Positions 56,736 through 64,000 of a stretch of 64,000 nt of DNA are shown one piece after another. A program made the translations under genes and the position numbers. The notes beneath the pieces are model-generated. The model saw only the letters and a list, made by a program, of their open reading frames with translations. It had not been told where the DNA came from and ran no database searches. Origin of the DNA: Macrotrachela quadricornifera (lineage: Eukaryota > Rotifera > Eurotatoria > Philodinida > Philodinidae). Where the stretch lies: positions 168,846 through 232,845 of the forward strand of contig JAJEKB010021741.1 in NCBI GenBank assembly GCA_022393335.1, in the 5' to 3' direction. Each line of letters begins with the position of its first letter. Positions within the stretch are counted from its first letter, which is position 1.

Positions 56736-58005
56736 CAGAGATGGGCGAGTCCGAATCATGATTCGGACTCGAAAATTTGAGAACGTTAACTCGACTGTGC
56801 GATTCCAGTCAATAATTAAAAAACGTTTGATTTAGTCTGTTAAAAATTTATCGTTTGTAAGATTAAATCCTCACTTATGCATAACTTTCTTTCTAATTGA
56901 ATACATGTCATTCGAAAAATCCTTCAAGAGCTTTTTTTGATCTCGATATTCATATGTCGAAAATTATCGTCTAGGCATATTACTGAATGTATGTTCTTAT
57001 TCATTGTTTTGTCTCAGCTGATTTTTGAACGATAAATACATGTGTGTAATTGAATATAATCGTTAGGTGACAATACGTTTGATCACCGAAATCTTTTTCA
57101 TTTATTTAACATTATTTATATCTCAAGTAAGAGTGTGAATGCAACATCCTTTCATTAAGACTTGATAGCTTTTGGATCATCATGTGAATCAGCTGCACAC
57201 GAAAGAAGTTGTTATGACTTTGAACTCAACATTTTATTCAATGACGATAGATCTGTACTTTTTTTTAAAATACGCTCAACCTAAGCAATAACTGCTTTGA
57301 CTATCATAACCTAGTTTGATACTGTTATGTGGTTATCTCTATATCATTATATAGATGACAAGATGAGACAAATGTAACCTTACATCACCTCTGTTTATTT
57401 GTAGAAAATCAGAACAATCAAAGAAAATCCTATTAGATATAATACATATGGAACGGTAACATAAAAAGAAAGATAGTGCTTGTCAAGATGAAACATATTT
57501 TCTGTGGGAGGAAAAAATCCAAACATATGTGATGGACAGGAAAGAAAAAAAACTCAACACATATATGATATGTATACGATGAGAGATGGAAAGAATGAAA
57601 GGAAAATACCAATGACCTCGAAAGAAGATGATCATGTCATATACGCGGACTGCCATCTAACAATACCTTTAAAGTATAATAAGACATTTATTTGAATCTT
57701 AATAAATAAATTTCGCTTATAAATCGATCTAAGTTTAACATTTTGTCTATAAAAAATTGATTTCTTTTTACCGTGGAATCGAACTATGAAAATAAAGAAG
57801 TTGATCTTGTTGTTATTAGTTTTTTGATTAACTTAGCATAATGATGTCCTTTCATTTTATATTTGGCTCCTCTTATTTCTATATTCGTACCTAACAATTA
57901 GGAACTAGATATCATTTAAAGAAAAATTATTGTAAATGTTCTTAATAAAAATAGAGAAACCCGAATAATATGAAACAAAAATTTGACTTAACTCGCCCAT
58001 TGCTG
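56736..58005. mobile_element. Non-autonomous hAT-type element with 8-bp target duplication
   Basis: The left terminus CAGAGATGGGCGAGT (56736) and the reverse complement of the right terminus, CAGCAATGGGCGAGT (ending 58005), fit the hAT consensus of CAG...TGGGC. Flanking 8-mers are GTTTCTAC (56728-56735) and ATTTCTAC (58006-58013), identical at 7 of 8 positions. A perfect 26-bp palindrome follows just inside the left end (56746-56771). No transposase is encoded; the ORF at 57504-57695 has no recognisable content. It sits in the last NHL codons of the pseudogene. Confidence 0.82.
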
Positions 58006-58219
58006 ATTTCTACACTACTGAAAAAATTCATCTGCTTAAAAAGACTTTTACTAAAACTTTGAAAAATTTAACGATCGCAATGTAATCACTAATTTTCTAA
58101 TTCCAATATTCTCTTGTCCTTATTATAGAATATTCATTAAATGTGAATATATTAATTTGGACTCTAGCATAACTTTATTGAAGAACAAAGAAGATAAACA
58201 TAAAAGAAGAAAAAAATTA

Positions 58220-60189
58220 TTATAAACTCCATCGTAAATAGATTTTATTATCGATTTGTTTGATTGTATAGTTCTGACGTAGTTGTTTAAGATCAATCGT
58301 CTTTTTTAATTTATCAATTATATTCACATTCATTTTTGGAATTTCAAAGCACAATGAAGATAAATGCGAGACATATTTAATGTTTTTCATTAAAATAAAT
58401 CGTACAAACCTTTCAGGAGTTATATTATTTATGCAACTCACTTCCAAATAATGTACTTGTGGGCACAATTCAAAAAGGAACTGAACTTCTTCCAATTCAT
58501 AGATATCACAGAGTTTTATTTTAGTAATTTTGTTGTTATTTGATTCTTGACGAAAAGTTCTCGCTTCTTCAACAGATAAATATCGTTCATTCATCATTTC
58601 TAAAGAAGAAATTATTAACGAATCAAGATTAGGTAAATATTTAATGAGATTAATTAGAATGCCAATAAAAGTAAATTCATATGTAATATTTAAACAAATG
58701 ATATTTATCTTAGATAAAATGGGACCAATTGTATTGATAAATGATTCACCATTGTCGGTGTCAGCATAATTAGTGATGGTTAATTGTTTAATTTCTGAAA
58801 GTATTATTGGATAATCGATAGTATTCTGATCATCAGATTTAACGCTCTGTTCTATAATATTTTGATCTTTATGAAAGTTAGTCAAAGTTTTTCTTAAAAA
58901 AAATAAAATAAAATGATTAAAAAAAAAATAATTCTTTTCATTATACTTGCACGAAGAAATAGAATAGATAATAATATTCTTATTCCGATAGTCTGTATTG
59001 ATATAAATTCTAAAAAGACAATTTCGTTTTATCCAAAATGATGAGTTAAATTGATTAGCTAATATATAATATGGTGTATTTTCTAATTCATCATCAATAT
59101 ATTCTACATATTTAAACTCGAATGTATGTAAAGAAAATAAATATTGAGAAATAATTTGTTTCCATCGATCACCTTTAAGATATGGAACATGTATGGAGCA
59201 TGTAATATGTAATACTTGTAATTCAGATGAGATTTTTGTAATAAAAAGTTCTAAATCATCAAAAAATGCATAACATTTATCAATAGATACGTGTGTTAAT
59301 GTAGAGATTTTTATAAGTGATTTTTCAAGAATATTCCTATATGAAACATTGATTTGTCTACAATTTAAATGAGAAAGTCGAGGTGTATATGAAAGTATAT
59401 TAATTAAATCATTGATAGCACAAGAATGACTTATATTCAAATATTCAATTTTAGTAAATTGTTGATTATTTGCAACTGTTAATGGAATATATATTTTAGA
59501 TGAATAAAATGAAAGTTTATTATATTTTAACATAGGTAAATTGAAAATAATCTGATAGATATTACTAATTTCTTTTAATTTAATTTTAATATCATTATGA
59601 ATAGTTAATGAAAATAGTCGAGGTAAGGATATTAAATTTATAAGAATAGGTATAAGTTCATTTAATTTAATTTGAGTTAATATAAGTGATTCAAGATGAT
59701 TAAAAGATGAATCGATGTTAAATGGAAGATAATTGGAATTATAATGTCGATTCGTACTGAGTAATGTGAGTGAAATGATTTGATGTTTATTCGGAATAAT
59801 AATGTTAGTTGTTCTATGTTGTAATTTTTCTTTCGAATGATGACAAAGATAAATTTTTAGTTGAATAAATGAAGAATTAAGTAGATTTTGAAATCGAATA
59901 TTAAGATTTGAAAATGCTTCATATAATTGACAACCTTCAAAATAATCAAATATTTCATAATAAAGTTCATTTGATAAATCTTCAAAACAACTATTTAGTT
60001 TTCTATTAAATAAAAAAAATATTAAATAAACTAACAAATATTTCATTCTTCTTACTTATTATCAAATGTTCCTAATGAAATATAAATAAATAAATATATA
60101 CATTTTATTATATAGAACTTACTTCGTAATTTCTTTGTTGTTATTTCAACAGACTCATTAGTAGTAAAATGTCGTTTAAGATGAATCAT
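58220..60189 (-). CDS. F-box-like / leucine-rich repeat protein
   Basis: The main open frame (60046-58220) encodes an N-terminal F-box-like motif, FEDLSNELYYEIFDYFEGCQ, then AFSNLNIRFQNLL. About 500 residues of Leu/Ile-rich irregular repeats follow (HLESLILTQIKLNELI, LPRLFSLTIH, TPRLSHLNC, LPNLDSLIIS, CPQVHYLEVSC). Such proteins usually act as substrate adaptors of SCF ubiquitin ligases; the family is large in bdelloids. The open frame's first 16 residues (MKYLLVYLIFFLF...) are probably intronic. A better start is ATG 60189 (MIHLKRHF), exon 60189-60123, joined in phase 1 to 59979 (LSNEL). A 54-bp in-frame intron is predicted at 58946-58893 (GTATAATG...TTTTTTAAG), removing the KYNEKNYFFF... 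stretch. This gives about 590 residues. The first junction is uncertain. Confidence 0.72.
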
Positions 60190-63100
60190 AATTTATCTAA
60201 AATTTTTAATAATTAAATTTTATTTTATTACTATATTCAGTTATGTTAAATAGTTTTCTTTGTAGATATAATAAACATGAGTCACTATCTGATTTCACTA
60301 TATTTTGTATAAAAAAAAACAAGAAAATGCATGTGTATGTGTATGAATATCGACGACGTGACATAATGATAATGAAAGTGCAGTTTTATATTTTTTCGTT
60401 CTGCTCATAGAGAGTGTTTAGAATGACTCATTTAAAATAACTTCTCTGACTATTAAAAGCAAAGCTGCGTGTTATTTATCCGATAGTTGAAAAAAACTAC
60501 GAAAAAGTTTATCTGTATACTTCCAAGTAGTATTTTCTTGTTTTTTTTGCTGATATTTTATATTATCAATTATTTTTCGTTGTATTATGTAATATAATAT
60601 ATGATTATTCTCGGATAAAAATTTCATTCTTTTAGTTTATTAATTAAGATTAAATTATTATTTAGATCTTGTTTTAATATTATTTATAAATAATAGAAAA
60701 TTTAGTTATTTTTTTCTTCTATTGATGGAATAGTTAATTATTCTATTTTCTCACCAGAGAAGTGACACGTTTTTTCAGGGTGAGAGTGTTCATATATGAA
60801 TGCAACAGCATTATCTGTATGTACATGTGTTGTATAAAAATCTTCTTTTGAATTTATGAAGTCAAATGACACAATAATATTTTTTTTTTTCTAAATATAA
60901 ACTGAAACGCCTCTATTTATCGCAAATAAAAGAATATCTTCGTAAAGCTATTTTCATTTTATTAAATAAATATTATGGACTTATTATTTTACTTATGAAA
61001 TCAAGCACAGTTTGTTTTTTTTTATTTCGAATTGCAAAATAAAATCAATCTCGTTTTTTGCAGAAATATTTGCGTAATTTGGAAGTATTTATCTTAATAA
61101 TATCAAATCAATCATGTGAAATATTTAGTTTTGTACTTTTTTTGATATCTAAAGTATTTTACATCTGACATAAAATGAAATTTATCTTACAAAAATCATC
61201 CGCAGAATAAAGATTCATTTTGTTTTTTTTATAGTTTTATAATCATAAAACTAATGAACTATCATTTCATAAACGAGAATGTTTTTTATTAAGTATACGA
61301 GTTAAGTTTATGATATTTTCGCTATTTTTCGTCATATACAACATCATTTCATTGCTTGTCAACAGTAGATGTTCTATCACCGTTAATAACTATTCATTTT
61401 ATTAAGTCAATAAATGAGACAATGCTAAAATAAAAAAAATTTATACGCTTTATTCTTTATCTTATTTGATGAAACGAATGTTCAAGAATAAAAAAGATTG
61501 ATGATGACGTTCTGCTTATCATTAAAAAAATGAGTAAATAAATCGTTTTTCTTCTTTCTTCATATCTTTTATACAAATGGAAAAAAACAAACGAGTATCA
61601 CGCATTTCAATTTTTAATCTTCACTAAGATTAATTGCCCCATACCTTGCTATTATAGACAATTAATAATTGCTTGAAAGAATATATATTGTTTTATCGAA
61701 TTATTTTTCAGATAAAAAAAAATACTGAAAAATTTTAACAAAACTATTTGATTTATTGAGGAAAATTCGTTTCAACGGTATAAAATAATATTCTACATCA
61801 TTTTCAATATTTATTTATACAATTAGAAGAAATAGTCAACAAAATTAGTTGATCGATAATGGCTTAAATTAAATAAAAAATGCTAAAAATAGTTTAAAAC
61901 AATCATTCGATGATGTTTATTTTCATTATATAGAACTTTAATTCAACTGTCTGGCTTCACTAAGAACAAATATCAGACTGATTTAGTTTTGAAAAATTTC
62001 ATTTTGAATTACTAAATATAAAAAAAAAATTCTTCATCAACCAAGATCTTATTTAGATAGATTTCAATAGAAACTGTTGATGTTTGAAAAATTCTAATAA
62101 GATAATTTCATTTTTCGAAATTCTCAATAGACTATTTCTACTCTTCTACAACACAATATGGAATTAATTGGTTTCTAAAAATCCAAGCTGAACATGCTGT
62201 CTGTTTGTTTTCATATTGTAGGTAAGTTCCAATATGCCTAGTATATCACATATTGGCAACTACCCTGATAACTTTCCAGAACATATTCGTTCATCTTTTT
62301 CCAATATACATTCTATCTGTACATCGTATATACATGTTGGTTTATTCCTTCTTCCTGTCATATATATATAGATATATGCGCAGCTATATGTATATATTTG
62401 TTCGTTCTCTCTACACGTGTTGTTGTCATCTCTTGTTGTTTTACAATAAACTAGAATTCACACAAACGACGAACACATACATTCTTATTTATTTAATTGA
62501 CTATTGACCAATTTCAGTTGAACCAGTCTCCTCTGCAATATTCTTTTTAGATAGATGATACATTCTATCACTTTTTGAACAGTGAACGTCAAAAAAAAAT
62601 TGACTTTTTCAAACTTGCATCTAAATATGTCATCTCTAACACATTTTACTTGCCTTAATCAATCTTTCAAAATCATATGAGAGCCTTAATTTCTTTTTAA
62701 ATTTATTAACATTTCAAAACATTAGAAAAGAAAACTAGAGGTTTTGAACTCAAATGAAATGACATATTCTTTAAAGTATTCAATCCATCGATTACTCTTG
62801 AGAAACATGTATACGAATCTAATGAGTTCTCAAAATAACTAATTTCAACATAACTAAAACTGGTTAAAATGAAACTATTGCTTATAGACTATGTAAATGC
62901 TGTTAAAATTTTCAATATATTTAACGAAGAACCAGTAATAGTAAATAATGAAATGGGCAAATTTCCTAGATTGGATAAAACCTATTTTAGAAAAACAAAA
63001 GCTTGACATATAAAGATTCTTGATTACAATAGTAGCTAGTTAGACCATCGAATAATCCACTCTGCAGCAATTGCCCCCGTATTTATACCCGAGGATGACC

Positions 63101-63429
63101 TGATTGATATTGAATTTCTTTTATTGTTTAGTTTACATTTTGATCTAATATAGGCAGAATCGGAATTAATTTAAGTAATAATCGTAGCAAATTTTCTATG
63201 AGAAAAAGGTCAGCGAATCCGTAGGATGAGTGCTGCTTGTGATATTTTTCTCAATATTATCAATAGAAACTAAGTGGAGTTTACATTTGAGTATCATAAA
63301 AGATAAACATTTTACTTACGAGGAACACTATTTAGGTGGTACACTCCGATTCCAATTATTCATATATCATTTGATAGACTATAGTGAGGTAGTCAAAACT
63401 TAAAAATATTATTAGCCACTAACTCTTTC
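60190..63429. other. Gene-poor AT-rich region
   Basis: No recognisable gene, RNA or long inverted repeat. The ORF at 62253-62507 is a T-rich, Tyr/Ile-rich artefact. A GC-richer scrap at 63058-63105 is too short to interpret. Confidence 0.5.
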
Positions 63430-63600
63430 TCAAGGTGTTATAGCCATTTTACTGAAATTTTTCCTTTTGATATGTTATCTCGCAAAAATTTAAACGTCGA
63501 TTTTTTTGATCTGAAATCTTGTCCAAAGATAGGCCTACCTGTAATTAGAATATCTCAAAAAATTCAGCTCAAAAGAATGTTCTCTTCATGAGATGGTAAC
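63430..63600. repeat. Diverged relative of the 26.5-kb foldback element
   Basis: Contains GTTATAGCCATTTTACTGAA, then GATCTGAAATCTTGTCCAAA and CAGCTCAAA. They occur in the same order as GTTATGACCATTTTACTGAA, the (C/G)ATTTGAAATTTTATACAAAA-type segment and TAGCTCAAACAAACG in the arms at 26520-26670. A single arm only; no partner was seen before the window ends. Confidence 0.45.
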
Positions 63601-63607
63601 ACGAATG

Positions 63608-63652
63608 TTGCTCCCCGGACAATTGCTCCCTAGACACTTGCTCCCCAATTTC
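63608..63652. repeat. 15-bp tandem repeat, three copies
   Basis: TTGCTCCCCGGACAA, TTGCTCCCTAGACAC and TTGCTCCCCAATTTC follow each other at 63608, 63623 and 63638. The unit is GC-richer than its surroundings. The remaining 350 bp to the window end hold no gene that I can see. Confidence 0.6.
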
Positions 63653-64000
63653 ACTTGGTCTTAAACTATGATGTTTTTGCTGACAAGTTCAAAATAATTT
63701 TTAAAGACTCAAAAATTGGTACAGTTATGAAAAAATGAAACGATTAGAAATTCGTGCAAAATTTAAGATTACTGGAAATTCAAGAATTAATTCTAAATAT
63801 ACGGCTAATTTTACTGGACTTTTATCGAAACTTCAAAAGGTGGTAGTATAGGTGTACAAATACATGGAGGACATAGAACAAAAGAAGTAGAAAAGTACTC
63901 CAGATTATCAAGGAAATTACGATAAAAATAAGAAGCAACAAATGACAGTATTCTTTTCTGTGTTATATCTTCTTTAAACTGTTTTTTTGATCTTATTATG

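Noticed and set aside
60000..60046. Signal peptide at the start of the F-box ORF
   Set aside because: The hydrophobic start is best explained as intron sequence; a secreted F-box protein would make no sense and an alternative first exon is available.
62253..62507. Hydrophobic 84-residue ORF
   Set aside because: Tyr/Ile/Phe-rich translation of AT-rich sequence with TATATA tracts; no supporting evidence.
1..64000. CRISPR arrays, rRNA genes, bacterial operons, telomeric repeats
   Set aside because: No regularly spaced repeats with unique spacers, no rRNA-like conserved blocks, no Shine-Dalgarno-linked operons and no telomere repeat arrays were seen.

Overview
The window looks like nuclear DNA of a bdelloid rotifer (Rotaria/Adineta type). 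It is very AT-rich. Many introns are about 50-60 bp with GT...AG ends. It carries gene families that are typical of bdelloids: an orphan rhodopsin-like GPCR, an ankyrin-like/ADP-ribosyltransferase protein, NHL-repeat secreted proteins, an F-box/leucine-rich protein and Thr/Ser-stalk lectin-like membrane proteins. Two long intronless enzymes of bacterial or fungal character sit among them. Species assignment is inference; no rRNA or mitochondrial marker is present.

Layout. 0-9 kb: a GPCR (+), a block of inverted-repeat elements, an intronless amidohydrolase/decarboxylase (+), two more foldback elements, then a run of broken minus-strand genes: two relics of a DEDD 3'-5' exonuclease (RNase D-like) family and one coiled-coil protein with a premature stop. 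9-17 kb: gene desert with several small inverted-repeat elements. 17-20 kb: GH78 alpha-L-rhamnosidase (-), secreted. 22-28.4 kb: three paralogous two-pass membrane proteins (-), the last with a foldback element across its 3' end. 28.4-34 kb: mostly non-coding, with a small spliced gene made only of a dynein heavy-chain microtubule-binding domain (+). 34-38 kb: a seven-exon type II membrane protein with a Thr/Ser stalk and a C-terminal beta-sandwich-like domain (+), then a decayed piggyBac-like transposase (-). 39.1-41.2 kb: an ADP-ribosyltransferase which, by splice phase, is continuous with a membrane-anchored peptidoglycan recognition protein (+). 43.6-45.3 kb: a DUF4246 protein (-), possibly disabled. 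47-52.6 kb: an NHL-repeat/EGF secreted protein (-) interrupted by a 400-N assembly gap. 54.8-58 kb: a decayed NHL gene (+) cut by a hAT-type non-autonomous element with an 8-bp target duplication. 58-60.2 kb: an F-box-like protein (-). 60-64 kb: no gene recognised.

The most striking object is 39162-41169. The model is a cytosolic ankyrin-like + Arg-type ADP-ribosyltransferase, one transmembrane segment, and an extracellular PGRP domain that has lost a zinc ligand (Cys to Ser). This is the architecture expected of a peptidoglycan-sensing receptor with an ADP-ribosylating cytoplasmic domain. It rests on a predicted 53-bp intron and needs transcript evidence. Other points of note are the free-standing dynein microtubule-binding domain, the phase-1 mini-exon stalk gene, the tandem two-pass membrane family, and several foldback elements that share a common internal motif.
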